From positions 640,001 to 704,000 of the forward strand of contig JAUPFP010000037.1 of the NCBI GenBank assembly GCA_036925085.1: a stretch of 64,000 nucleotides of DNA, in the 5' to 3' direction. Every line of letters starts with the position of its first letter. Positions within the stretch are counted from its first letter, which is position 1. Positions 1 to 11,765 of the stretch are shown one piece after another. This DNA comes from Brachycybe producta. Its lineage: Eukaryota > Arthropoda > Diplopoda > Playtdesmida > Andrognathidae. The position numbers and the translations under genes are program-made. Below the pieces are notes generated by a model. It had not been told where the DNA came from. It saw nothing but the letters and a program-made list of their open reading frames with translations, and did not search any database.

Positions 1-3000
1 TCATCACCATCTATTGGAAATGGATACAACCATCAAAATGGAATCAAAAAATCCATTGAAAGTAACGGAATTGGAAATCATAAAGATATTATTAGTGAAA
101 ATGGTAAAGTCCATCTACAACGTCGTGTGGGACTGGTTAGTGGAACTGCCCTCATCGTGGGGACCATGATAGGTAAAATAAAAAAACACCTTTCTTTAAT
201 AATGTTAAATCAATTAACTATAATTTTAAAAAAAACATGGTCCATTATTGACACAGGTTCAGGCATCTTTGTATCACCAAAAGGACTACTTCAACGAACC
301 GGTTCAGTAGGTTTAAGTCTTGTTGTATGGGCAGCATGTGGTGTTTTATCCATGTTGGGTAAGTTTTCGTAAAAAACATGTACAGTGAAAACACCATTTA
401 ACACGAAATAGATTTTCGATATCGTACCTCTATTTAGAGTTTTTCCATATATTTTTAATTCGTTTAACACGAAAATATCGGTTAACATAAAGAATTTTTT
501 TCGATCCCATGAATAGAAATTATGTAAAATCTATTTTTAACACGAATTTTTTTAATAAACATAAATAAACGACATATTATAAAATGTAAAATATGCAATA
601 TTCAAAATTCCTGATTTTTAAGTTTTAATATTAAAAAAAATGTTCACATTATTTGTTTTATAATAAATACATATTATAAAATGCGTTTTTAAAATTAATT
701 CTTTTAACACGAAATTCACTTAGCACTAAAAAAATATTCTGAACTTTACAATTTCGTGTTAAGCGTTTTCCACTGTATATAATAATCAGCATTTTTTTTG
801 GCTCAAATTCTGAAAGATCCGTGCAAAAAATACTCGTTGCTTTTTTCTTCTTCTCTGTATTCTTCTCATCATTATTAACCTTAAGTCCAATCTTTGCTTT
901 CAATCCTTTTCCCTCCCTACCGTATGTTTTTTTTTCTTCGTAACTTTTAAGGAGCTTTATCTTATGCCGAACTCGGCACTATGATTCCGCAATCCGGAGC
1001 CGAGTATTCTTATTTTCTGGAAGCTTTTGGTTCGCTTTCTGCGTTTCTTTTCTCTTGGGTTTCCATCTTTATACTAAAACCTTCCATGCTGGCCATCATC
1101 TGTTTAAGCTTTGGCGAATATGTTGTCGAACCATTTGTAACCGGTTGCGAAGCTCCGATGTTTGCAATTAAACTCGTCGGTGCTTTCACTGTTGGTAAGT
1201 ATATAGCTTTATAGCTGCTCCTCTCCTTGAAAATCCCGATCATCTTCAGATTTCATCCTCAACATTCGAAACCTCTTTGATTTATTGTTGATTTTGTTGC
1301 GTCTATTGCATTTTTGTATTGTTTTGCAACAATTTGCATCTTTTTCCGTACCCTAAATGCTGCAGTTTGCTTTCAATCCACAACTAATATCAGTATAAGA
1401 GCATTAGAAACTAGAAAAAGAATAATACCAATTGGTAACATAATAATTCTTCCAGGAGCACTATGTTATGCCGAATTAGGTACAGTTGTACCAAAATCAG
1501 GTGCCGAATATCAGTACTTCAAGAATGCGTTTGGTCCTAGATTGAAACCTCTACAAGACATTCCAGCTTTCATTTATGTGTGGACGGCTATTCTAGTTTT
1601 GAAACCGGCTTCGATGGCGATCATTGCGTTGGCCACAGCCGAATACATAGTGAAACCCTTTTTTCCCCATTGTCCCACACCTGATATGCCTGTCAAATTG
1701 CTTGCTGCATTCACTTTATGTAAGTTTTTGCATGACAATTATCATTTATTTATTTCAATTTTTTTTAGTTCTACATTATAGTTTATTTTAATCAATTTTA
1801 GTTAACGTTGTTTTCTACGAACACCCGATTTTTGAACTCTGCTTATTCTGCTCTTTCGGAAGAGCAACACTTACGTAGAAATTGAAAGTGTGTTAGAAAC
1901 TAGAACGATAGCTTGAATCACTTAATCATGTTTCCATGTTGATATGTTTCAAAATAAACTTTTATATGAAGTTGGGTTATTTTCAAACTGACATAAAATG
2001 CTTATTTTGAAAGATATCATCTTAAAAATACCAGTGATTGTGATTCAAGTGATTGAGTTTCTAGTTTCTAAAACATCCGCAAGTTTATTTTAATTTTGAT
2101 TCTGAAAAATAGATTAAACAGAGTTCAAAGGGCCGTTTATATTTTAAAACCATCTTTTATTTTAGTTTTATTTCAGTTTTTATTTTCTCTGCATTTTTAT
2201 GTGTTTAATAAGCATGGATTTGGGTTTATTATTGAAAAAAAAAATCCGTAACTCATAGAAAATGTGTGTCAATTATTCAGCTTCATACTTGAAATAAGTG
2301 GTTCTTATCTCTAAATGTAATCTAACCACATCTGAACTACTAAAAGTCAGTTATGATCCGTCATAAAAACCTCATAATCATTAATCCAACTTTGGTCAAG
2401 TGAAATTACTCTCATTTTTTTTGTTTTGCAAAGATCAATTTACAAATTTTTAATACGATTCGAACTTCCGAAGGGTTAATTAATTATAACTATATTTATT
2501 AGATATTGTGGGCATAAATATAATATATATATATACTTGTATATAAACACACCAGAGTCTAAACTCTTATGGGTCAAACTGACCATAAATTTTTGCTTGA
2601 CATACTTCCCACATTATAAGAAAATTTCATTTTTTTACTTAATTTTTCTATAATTTAATTTTTTTTGGTATCTTTTTTCCCCTTCCATTTTTTTAGGTAT
2701 CATAACGTTAATCAATTGCTACAGTGTCAAAATGGCAACTTCAATACAGAACATATTTACAGCAGCTAAATTATTGGCTATTTTAATCATTATCGTTGGT
2801 GGTGTTATGAAGTTATCTCAAGGTATACAAATTTTTTTATATAAAAACAATAAAACAGAACAGACTTATCAGACTTACCATTTTGTAGTACCGTAAATAA
2901 AAACCGAAACACAATAACGTCATTTTCATTTAAATTGTCATCATCATTATCAAACTCTCAACAGTCATTAACTTATAATTAAAAATTTCATTTCAAAATC

Positions 3001-6000
3001 AATTAAAATTACTGCTTTAATCAAATTACTTTACAAATCATTTTAAATCAAATACAAAAAAAAAACAATTAAAAAATCAACGATTACAAACCTGAACGTA
3101 GAAATTTGACAATTCTATTTGATAAAACACGTAATCAGAAATACTTAAAACGCAAGTTTCGAGTAGTTTGAAAACCAAAATAGTTTAAAATACAAAAAAA
3201 AGAGCAGTAATTTGTAATTGAGAAGCAAATAAAAAGTATTTTGATTTCATTTTTTTATTAGAAAAGGTAATTAACAGGGCTTGGATTTTTATTTCTCAAT
3301 CTGTAGCCCATGAGCCAAATTTGAAGTAACAATTCCCCGTTTAGATCAACCGACAATTGTTTTTCTTTTTTTTTTAATAAAAACGCTGGTTAGAGGCTAG
3401 AACTCTAGTTTACAACTGATAGTAACTAAATATCTAGCCTCTTACCAGCCTTTTTTTATTAGAAAAAGCATAAGTAAAGTTACTCTAATGATGATGATTA
3501 CTTCACAATTGGCACTTGAGCCACAAATTGAGAAACATTTGCTTGATATTTTGCATAAAAATCCGAACCTTAATAATTAATTACATTTACCAAATTACAA
3601 AGTTTTAAAAGTATAATGTGATGAATTACTAATTATTTAAAAAAAGTAATTTCATTGGAGTAATTCATTACTTTTGACAAATTACAACCTAATGATACCC
3701 CTATGATGCTTGCAAATATTAAAGGAAACACTCAGTATTTGGCCACTGGATTCGAAGGTTCGACAACATCTTTCGGTAACATTGCCACTGCATTCTACAA
3801 TGGTCTTTGGGCCTATGACGGCTGGTAAGTTACAACACAAATGATAACATACTGTTTAACATGTTTTCTGAACAATTTTCGAATTCTAGTTATTCTGCAT
3901 TTCAAGAGCGCGACACTAAGGAGAGATTGAAAAAGCTTGTTAAAAACTAGTTATCTTTCAAAATAAACTTTTTTAATGAAAAAAAAAAAAATTAAAAAAT
4001 ATAGTCATTTTCAAACTTGACAAAATGTTTATTTTCTTGTTTCTAAAACACTTTCAAGTTTCTATTAATCCTGAATGACAGAATAACCAGAGTTCGAGTT
4101 GCGTTTGGAAATTTAAAACCCATCTTAAAATACTTCTTATTATTTTTTTTCCTAGGAATAATTTAAACTACGTCACAGAAGAAATCGTGAATCCATTCGT
4201 GTAAGAAATCAGAACAAGAACATTTGGTGTTTTTTTTATAAATTATTTACAACAATTATATATCGATGAATTTTTTGATTAAAAATCGTTTAATATGAAC
4301 CAAAAAATGTTGTATATTTTTTTTCAGGAATTTGCCACGTTCCATAATTTTGGGTCTCCCTTTAGTCACCTTCTGTTACATTCTCGTGAATGTGGCATAT
4401 TTGACTGTTATGTCGCCCGAAGAACTTTTAGCATCAGAAGCAGTTGCCGTGGTGAGAAAAAATATAAAACAGAATATAAATTTATTATAATTTATATGTA
4501 TACCGATACGTGTATATATATACATATACGAAGTGGCAACAATGATCGATTCGTCGGTCGATCGTTACGTAAATGACGAACGTTAACGTAATAAACGGAA
4601 GAAAAACGAGGTATATGTATATCTCGAGATTCTTTTAACTGAGGGGGGTTCGGGGGTATCGACTTTTCATTTAAGACATTTGGTGATAGAGTACTTGGAG
4701 GACTTTCTTGGTGCATTCCATTATTTGTGGCATGTTCGACGTTCGGAGCAGCTAATGGCAGCTGTTTCACTGGAGGAAGGTATTTAATTACCCCCATCAT
4801 TTTCGATATTTCATCGAGTTATCGTCAATATTTGAACTCAACTTAATAAATATATGTAATTTTTTGTTGTTGTCAGGCTTTGTTTTGTTGCAGCTCGTGA
4901 AGGACATCTCGTAGACATTCTGTCCTTCGTCAATGCAAAGCGATTTACACCAAGCCCAGCTCTCATTTTCAATGTAAATAAAACTTATCTTTCAGTTTTA
5001 AGCTTCAAGGAAACTGGCACTGGCAAACTGGACTGTCTGGCCTTCTTTATCAGAAGTCATCTTAGAAATCCGCAAAGCTTAATAGAAACTACAAGAGCAA
5101 TGGGAATGATATAAATTAAATTTCATGGCAATATCTTTCAAAATAAACGTTTTATAGCAGTTTTTTTTCGAACTCTGATTATTCCATACGTTTCAGAAGC
5201 AACCAACATTAATGAGAGACTCAAAAAATGTACTAGAAACTAGAAACGGGTAGCTGAATCAATTAAATTATATTTTCATGTTGATATCTTTAAATATAAA
5301 TTTTATAGACAAAAATTTACGTAAAAATATCTCTCTGCTTGAGTAATTTTCAAGCTAACTTTAAAAGCTTATTTTAAAATATAGCAACATATTAAGTGAT
5401 TAAGCTACTGTACATTTCTAGTTTCTAAAACACTTTCAAAGTTTCTCTTAATTTTGCTCTCCTGAAAGACATAATTAACCAGAGTTCAAAGGACGTTTTA
5501 GATTTAAAACCAAGTTAAATATTTCAATATAATGGTGATTACCATGAAATTATTTATGTGATAATTTTTCATTTGTGTCGTTTCTAATAAAGTTGGAATT
5601 TTATTAAAAATTCTAAATCCAATGAATTTTCCAGTATGACAGTGGCATAACCTCTTCAAGCGCATTAAGGCTCAAAATCAAGAAGGAAACTTTTCACTTG
5701 AACCATCATCTGAACATGGTTTCAATCAAAAATAATTTTCCTAGATGGTGAAACGCCTGTTCAGAGAGTTTAAGTTCGAGTGCTAAAGTTTTCCTTCTTC
5801 AGTTTAGATCTTAGAATTTTGACTTTTGTTCTTGTTTTTTTTTAGGCTTGCATTGCTTTGCTAATGATCATTCCTGGTAACATTGGAAGCCTCATCGATT
5901 TCTTTAGCTTTACGGCATGGATCTTTTATGGTGGAGCCATGTTGGCCCTCATCGTGATGCGATGGACTCAGAGAGACGTTCCGAGACCGTATAAAGTAAC

Positions 6001-6515
6001 GACAATTGTCATAAGTTATAACGAACCGATAACTTCTAACTGTAAACGTATCTTCTAGGTCAACATATGTGTTCCCATCATTGTTTTAGTAATATCCGTA
6101 TATTTGGTGGTTGCACCGATCATAGACAACCCTCAGATGGAATATTTGTATGCTGGCATGTTCATCTTTGCTGGACTCATCTTTTATGTTCCTTTCGTAC
6201 ACTACAAACTCCAACTCAAGATCATGAGTGAGTAATATTCAGTAGGAATATATATAGTGGAAACCGTTTAACACGAAAAATCGGATAAATAAAAATATAT
6301 ATTCGGTCGTGTCTCTCAGGAAAGGTTTTTTTTTCCATGCAAAAGCAAACTAAATATCTTTGAAGCCATCTTAAATGATTTCCACTGTATTTTTTTTAAA
6401 AAAAAAAACTAAGTTTGATTCTATAAAAATGAAAATTTCATTTCAAACAGGAAAAATCACGGTGTTTTTCCAACTTCTACTCGAAGTGGCTCCGAGTGAC
6501 CAACCACCAGATTAA
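1..6515 (+). CDS. b(0,+)-type amino acid transporter light chain, SLC7A9-like (5' partial)
   Basis: Twelve-TM APC-superfamily exchanger of the heteromeric amino-acid transporter light-chain family. It would act at the plasma membrane, disulfide-linked to an SLC3 heavy chain, and exchange neutral or cationic amino acids. Exons read from splice sites: <1-172, 257-358, then either 952-1194 (3A) or 1456-1719 (3B), 2697-2822, 3725-3824, 4156-4200, 4328-4451, 4676-4779, 4877-4973, 5846-5995, 6059-6227, 6451-6515 (TAA 6513-6515). The sum is 1497 nt with 3A, or 498 residues from the window edge. Diagnostic signatures are the TM1 unwound segment [43 protein letters not shown] and the C-terminal [12 protein letters not shown]. 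The reading is in frame from base 1, so the initiator lies outside the window. AATAAA follows at 6605-6610. The C-terminal half resembles SLC7A9 more than LAT1 or y+LAT; this is a judgement from family memory and could be wrong at subfamily level. Confidence 0.92.
381..777. mobile_element. F10 pogo/Tc1-like non-autonomous element
   Basis: It lies in intron 2 of the SLC7A9-like gene. It is bounded by TACAGTGAAAAC at the left and GTTTTCCACTGTA at the right, with the motif TTAACACGAAA in both termini and repeated inside. TA at each edge fits a TA target duplication. No transposase is present. Confidence 0.6.
952..1194 (+). other. Alternative exon 3A of the SLC7A9-like gene
   Basis: 243 nt (81 codons), with acceptor AG at 950-951 and donor GTAAGT at 1195. 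It starts by completing the Gly codon left by exon 2 and ends one base into a codon, exactly as exon 3B does. It encodes the end of TM2 through the extracellular loop after TM4: [18 protein letters not shown], then a b(0,+)AT-like TM3, then [11 protein letters not shown]. The Cys near its end aligns with the light-chain Cys that bonds to the heavy chain. Confidence 0.88.
1456..1719 (+). other. Alternative exon 3B of the SLC7A9-like gene
   Basis: 264 nt (88 codons), with acceptor TTCCAG ending at 1455 and donor GTAAGT at 1720. It is homologous to exon 3A along its whole length ([20 protein letters not shown]... [11 protein letters not shown]) but diverged. It is seven residues longer, with the extra residues after NAFG, and its TM3 is more LAT/y+LAT-like. 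Phase is identical to 3A, so either can join exon 2 (ends 358) to exon 4 (starts 2697). Including both would duplicate TM3, so they are most simply mutually exclusive. The heavy-chain Cys is kept. Confidence 0.87.
1826..2158. mobile_element. F2 palindromic element
   Basis: Copy in intron 3 of the SLC7A9-like gene, with both arms present. The reference description of F2 is under 59605-59922. Confidence 0.6.
3276..3570. mobile_element. F3 hAT-like palindromic MITE, copy 1
   Basis: Ends AGGGCTTGG and CCGAACCTTA. The centre is a hairpin of GGCTAGAACTCTAG facing a related copy. Flanks gtaattaa and ataattaa match at 7 of 8 bases, as an 8-bp target duplication would. It lies in intron 4 of the transporter gene. 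Confidence 0.6.
3866..4133. mobile_element. F2 palindromic element
   Basis: Copy in intron 5 of the SLC7A9-like gene. The left arm starts near CGAATTCTAGTTATTCTG and the right arm ends near AAAACCCATCTTAAA. Confidence 0.6.
5160..5516. mobile_element. F2 palindromic element
   Basis: Copy in intron 9 of the SLC7A9-like gene. Both arms are recognisable (CGAACTCTGATTATTC left; AGAGTTCAAAGGACG right). Confidence 0.6.
6255..6389. mobile_element. F10 pogo/Tc1-like element, short copy
   Basis: Bounded by TAGTGGAAACCG...TTTAACACGAAA and TTTCCACTGTA. It lies in the last intron of the SLC7A9-like gene and is much shorter than the copy at 381-777. Confidence 0.5.
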
Positions 6516-7098
6516 AAGAAGCAGAAGAAGAAATCATCAATGTGACGTCATTTTATAATTTAATTTTTTTTAAGAAAAAAAATTGTGAAATTTGCAACAA
6601 AAAAAATAAATTGCAAATATTTTAAGATAGAATTCAAACGTCTGAATAGTTTTTTTTTCTCCCAAAATATATAAGTTCACTTTGGCAGTGACGAGAAAGG
6701 AAGAGAAAAAGAGAGACGATTTGCAGCTAAGTTACACTTTAGAGAAGTCGGTCGCGTTATAACTACTAAGTTACAAGTTACTTTTTTATTCTTCTCTTTT
6801 GTTATTTCAAAAACAGCGAAATCCCATCCTGTATTTTACTTGTGTACATTTTTTTTTAGATATTATACAAATAGAATATCAAAAGTGAATTCTATTTTTG
6901 TTGATGTCAAACGGGTGAGAAAAAAATGATTTCAATCCATTTCAATGTACAAAAAAAGAAATACTTGTAAAAAAATGTTGTAGGCCTATTTAAAGTTTTA
7001 AAAAAACCTATTTCAATTGTCCCTCCAATGACTTTAAAACCTCTAAAAAAACCTAATATTTTAAAATATTAAAATAAATTTAAAACATCTTAAAGAGT

Positions 7099-7430
7099 GT
7101 GGGTCCAGATTTAGAACAGAACACCGAACAGACCATGTTTGCGACCATTTTTAAAGAACATGTTCGTTGTTCTGATCGCGCTGTGGTCAGAGTGTCCAAA
7201 CGTGAACAGAACAAATTCGCAACATGTTTTCAGTTAATGTAACCTCATAATGGATGTTTGGACGCCCAAACTACTCCTGGTTCAGGCTCGAACACGAACA
7301 TCCTTTGATATGACGAGCAAAAACGGAGGGCCGAACAGAATAACGAACAAAATTTGTTACAGAGAAATTTTACGGAAAACTGTTCACGAACGGTGTTCGG
7401 TACGTTGTTCTGTTCTAGTCTGGACACACC
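7099..7430. mobile_element. F8 inverted-repeat element, copy 1
   Basis: Termini GGTCCAGA...AGAACAGAAC at the left and GTTCTGTTCTAGTCTGGAC at the right are inverted. The interior repeats GAACA/TGTTC motifs. A second copy, interrupted by an F1 element, is at 22432-22945. No coding capacity. Confidence 0.6.
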
Positions 7431-8560
7431 ATTACAATTTATATTTTATTGTTCAGAAAGAAAGATAAAACTTAAAACTGATTGACAAGAATTTTATTTT
7501 TAAATATATTGAGATATGTTTTTATGATACTTAATTTAAAAATCTGAATCTTTGTAAGAAATTCTTTTAATCTATTTTTAAATAATAATTTAATAATTAG
7601 AAGAAGAAAAACAAGAATTTTCTTTAAGAAGATTTTATGCAAAAATAATTAACGACTTTTTCTTTCTAGAAATTAAAACAAAAGGTTTATTCGTTAACTT
7701 TCCAGAATTAAAACTTCGAGACTGAAAAGTTTCATCAACAATCCTTCTAAATATTTATAATTAGTAATTAGTACTAATTAATAAATAAACTAGTCAGTGT
7801 AATAATAATAATAATCATGATACGATTTCATAAGAAGAATTAAACTTGTCTCTTCCTAATTAATGTTATTAATTAATTTGTCTCTGGGTGCCTTTTTTTT
7901 CTGAAGAAAAAGAGAGAAAAAAAAATACTTTTTAAAGTGCTAAAACAACAAAAAAAAAACGCAAAAATTAACCATTTTAATAATTAATAATTGCGTTAAC
8001 ATATAGTATAAAAATAATTACTGAACGTTTCAGATTATTGTTCAATTTCTGTAATTTTATATATACAACTTATATATAAAATAAACCTTGTCAAGTTTTG
8101 GTGCTAAATTAGAGGTAAAAAGCAATTGTAAAATTCGTTAAATTTTCGCTCTTAGTTAAGAAAAATAAAAGAGCACCATTTGTATTTCTAGTTACTATTT
8201 GTTTGTTTATGTAAAAAAAAATATCTTGTATAAGAAGATTATAATTGTGTGTTTTAAATATGTAAAGAAAAAAATGTTTAATCATGTAAAATTTGTAAAC
8301 AAAATGTGTGATTTAATTTAGTTAATTATATATATATATAAAAAAGATCTTTTTGACTAAATTATAGTTAATTTGTTTTGTTTTTTTCATATATTTTATT
8401 TGAATTTTATTAATATAGTGTAACGTTTTGTTTGTATTGATTATTTTTTTTTTTTTGAAAATACAATGTAAGTGTTGGTATTAAAATTCAAATTGACCTC
8501 AGCTTAAAAGGAAATCTTAATCAGTGTAGCCAACTATACCAGTACTAATTACTAATTAAT

Positions 8561-8860
8561 AGGGCTCGGATTTTTATGCAATATCAAACAAACGTTTCTC
8601 AACAAGTGCTAATTGTGGAAGTAAGATTTATCATTCGAGCAATTATATATTTTTTTAATCAAAATGACTGATCAGAGGCTAGATATCTGGTTACTAATAT
8701 AGATGTTAACTAGAGTTCTAGCCTCTAACCAGTGTTTTTCATTTAAAAAAAATTATAAATTGTTGGGTTGATCTAAACGGAAGAATGTCACTTTACAATT
8801 GGCACTTGGGCCACAGATTGAGAAACATTTGCTTGATATTGCACAAAAATCCGAACCCTA
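8561..8860. mobile_element. F3 hAT-like MITE, copy 2
   Basis: Ends TAGGGCTCGG and CCGAACCCTA. Flanks ctaattaa and ctaattag match at 7 of 8 bases. Confidence 0.65.
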
Positions 8861-9180
8861 CTAATTAGAAAGCGAAAAAGAGAATTCTAGTTTATAAACA
8901 TAACTTTGTTAGAATACTAATTTGCATAAAATGTACAAAAAAGTATAATAGTTCCAGCACTTTTCGCAGTGTTTGGAAGTAATTTGCCAAAACTACTTTA
9001 ATTAAATTACTTTTTAAATTAAATTTAAACAAAAGTAATTTGTAATTGTAATTTATTATTTTTATGTTAGAAATCTAATTAGAATTACTTTCTAATTACT
9101 GGACTCCTCTGAAGTTAAAGAATTTTCTCTGCTATTTCTTCTACTTTTTAAAAATTTAACTTCATAAATTAATTATAACT

Positions 9181-9440
9181 AGGGCTCGGGTTTCTCAATA
9201 TCTCGTTTAGATAAAAAAGATTTTTTTTTTCTAATTGAAAAAAAATTGTTAGAGGCTAGAACTCTAGTTGATAACTGCTAGTAACCAGACATTTAGCCTC
9301 TCTAACCAGCCTTTTCTAATTAGAAAAAGCATAATTTCAGTTGCTCTAATGATATTGATGATAAGTTTACTTCACAAATTGGCACTTGGGCCACAAATTG
9401 AGAAACATTCCGGTTGATATTGCATCAAAATTCGAGCCCT
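9181..9440. mobile_element. F3 hAT-like MITE, copy 3
   Basis: Ends TAGGGCTCGG and CGAGCCCTA, with a perfect 8-bp flanking duplication attataac. This is the clearest member of the family and sets the target-site length. Confidence 0.7.
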
Positions 9441-9526
9441 AATTATAACAAATGTTAACTTTGAAAATTCTTTGCACGTAAACCGAAAGAGCAGGAACGG
9501 AAATGATGGTTGCAATACATTCCCAA

Positions 9527-9655
9527 TGAAGCCTGCAAGACAACCATTATCTTCATTTCCTGTGTGCAATATGGTTGTCAACTTGACTGAAATGCCAAGT
9601 TGGCAACCATATTGCACACGAGAAATGAAGACAATGTTGTCTTGCAGACTTCATG
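9527..9655. repeat. Long hairpin-forming inverted repeat
   Basis: Arms of about 57 bp at 9527-9583 and 9598-9655, separated by about 14 bp. Matching segments include CTGCAAGACAAC facing GTTGTCTTGCAG, and GTGTGCAATATGGTTG facing CAACCATATTGCACAC. No terminal target duplication was found. Confidence 0.65.
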
Positions 9656-10129
9656 GAAAAGTTAGTCGAATTAAAAGTGAGCGTGGTAAAGGTATTTTTC
9701 TATGTAAGTTCGAAAATTCAATGCATATGAAATGAGAAAGATCTACTTTGAAAAGTAATTAAATTACTTTGATAAAAATGAGTAATTGTAATTAATTTCC
9801 TTTTTAAACCTATATTAATTGTAATTGTAATTAATTATTTTTTTACTGATATAAGTAATTGTAATTTTTTACTTTTTAAAAGTAACTTGTTTTAACATAA
9901 AACAAACTATTTTTAAAAACAATTTGCATATTACTGAATTTTCATTCTCATTAAAGTTGTAATCTTAATTAAAAATTTACTATAAAAAATAAAATATTAA
10001 ATTATTTCCATTAATTCTCCATAGATGGCAGAACATCCTCAACAAACTCTTTATTATCCCGTTTTTTTTAAAAAAAATTAACGCATAATTTCTGATTTAA
10101 ATATCATTTTTCATAATAAGCTTTTTATG

Positions 10130-10540
10130 TGAATTTACAAATAACCAAACTTTAAGCAGACAACATTTTGTTTTAAATTTTTGTGGCTAAAAAGTTTATT
10201 TTAAAAGATATCAACATGAAAAAACCTTCTAGTTTTAGTAAAACACTTTGTAGTTTCCATTAATTCGGCTCCTAAAAAGGCAGAAAATCAGACATGCAAT
10301 TAGAAATAGGGGAGAACTTCAGTTGGCTCCTCTCTTGTTATGACGACCGGCAACTTCTAATTGGCTGGTTATGTAGTCTGACGTTGAAAAGGGCGGAGCA
10401 TGTGACGTCAGACTACATAACCAGCCAATTAGAAGTTGCCGGTCGTCATAACAAGGGCTGAGCCAACTAAAGTTCTGACTGATTTCTAACTGCCTGTGAA
10501 AATCAGTTGTTCATAAACCATTTTAAGAACGTCTTATGAA
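10130..10540. mobile_element. F2 right arm interrupted by an F1 element
   Basis: The F2 right-arm sequence (AAAAGTTTATTTTAAAAG onward) resumes after the F1 insertion at 10292-10497 with TTGTTCATAAACCATTTT. The uninterrupted form of this junction is visible at about 16851. Confidence 0.6.
10292..10497. mobile_element. F1 MULE-like MITE, copy A
   Basis: 206 bp, terminal inverted repeat of type ACAGGCAATTAG (here ACATGCAATTAG and CTAACTGCCTGT). It is flanked on both sides by a perfect 9-bp duplication gaaaatcag (10283-10291 and 10498-10506). The interior is an imperfect palindrome containing ATGACGACCGGCAACTTC and its complement. No transposase. Confidence 0.85.
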
Positions 10541-10684
10541 GTTATGACAACTTCAACTATGACGAAATACTTTTTTTTTGGCAATTTCAAATTGATATGA
10601 AAATCGCATGATTCAATTACTGTTTAGTTTCTCGAAAATTTATTTTGCGGCTCATAAAGCTCATTTATAGAAAAAAAATCCTAT

Positions 10685-10875
10685 AATTGTGACAGTCATA
10701 CCTTATGATGTCCCTGCTAGTGCATTATTATTTTATGATAATCACATTATGTTGTAGGACTATAATCAGTGGCAATCCTAATATGACAATATTTGTCGAA
10801 ATGATAATTTTTTTTAAACTTTGTGACTGTTACAGAGTTATGAGTTAGATATGACAGTCTTATTCCATCTCCGTA
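10685..10875. repeat. F9 interspersed repeat, copy 1
   Basis: Begins with TTGTGACAGTCATACCTTA and carries TTATGAG(T/A)TAGATATGA near its end. The same landmarks recur at 12900-13105 and, interrupted, near 31440-31790. Confidence 0.45.
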
Positions 10876-11383
10876 ATGAGGTTCCGAGTTCTTTTAGTGA
10901 CATTTAACACAATGTCAGCTTTTTTATTAATAAAATTTTAAAATGTCATAGAATTTCTTCTACTGTTTCTTATTTTGAATAAAGCCCACCCTCAAAGCTA
11001 TCATAACCAATTAGTTAGGTTAGTTACATGTAGGTAGTTATTAAAAAAAATTGTAACCTGAAGTCATAAAAAGGTGTTTTTAGGACGTCATAAATTAATA
11101 ATCTCATAATTACTATATATTATTGTAATTCTTTCGTTGTTTCGTATGAACGTGGATGACGAGAAATTTTCAATCGAAATTATTAATCCGGATTCAAATT
11201 AAAGCCAAATTGCAAAGTTCTAAAATTCAACCCACCACAAGTAGCACAATGTTATCAAAGTTAGCCTCAATCCGATAAAAAAATTAAATTAATTTCCCAA
11301 ATAAATTATTATGTTAATAACTTATAATTAAAAGAGTAATTAAACTTAATTTGAAAATTAGTTCAGAAGACGAAGAATTTGTA

Positions 11384-11765
11384 GCCAAAATTTTGGCAAA
11401 CATTCACCGAAAATTAGGCAAACATTCGCCAAAAATTAGGCAAACATTCGCCAAAAATTAGGCAAACATTCGCCAAAAATTAGGCAAACATTCGCCAAAA
11501 GTTTGGCAAACATTCGCCAAAAGTTTGGCAAACATTCACAAAAAAATTGGCGAACATTCGTCAAAAATTCGGCGAACATTCGCCAAAAATCTGGCGAACA
11601 TTCGTCAAAAATCAAGCGAACATTCGTCAAAAATTAGACGAATATTCGCCAAAATCAGGCGAACATTCGTCAAAAATTCGACGAACATTCGCCAGAAATT
11701 CGGCGAACATTCACCAAAAATTTAGCGAACATTCGCAAAAAATTTGGCCAACATTCGCCAATGCT
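11384..11765. repeat. 22-bp minisatellite
   Basis: About 17 tandem units of 22 bp. The left part reads CAAACATTCGCCAAAAATTAGG and the right part is a diverged version with GCGAACATTCGTC. Many units contain a small inverted repeat (GGCGAA and TTCGCC around CA). Open frames on both strands across it are repeat artefacts. Confidence 0.85.

Noticed and set aside
952-1719. Exons 3A and 3B as consecutive constitutive exons
   Set aside because: Including both keeps frame but would duplicate TM3 and the heavy-chain Cys, which no family member has.
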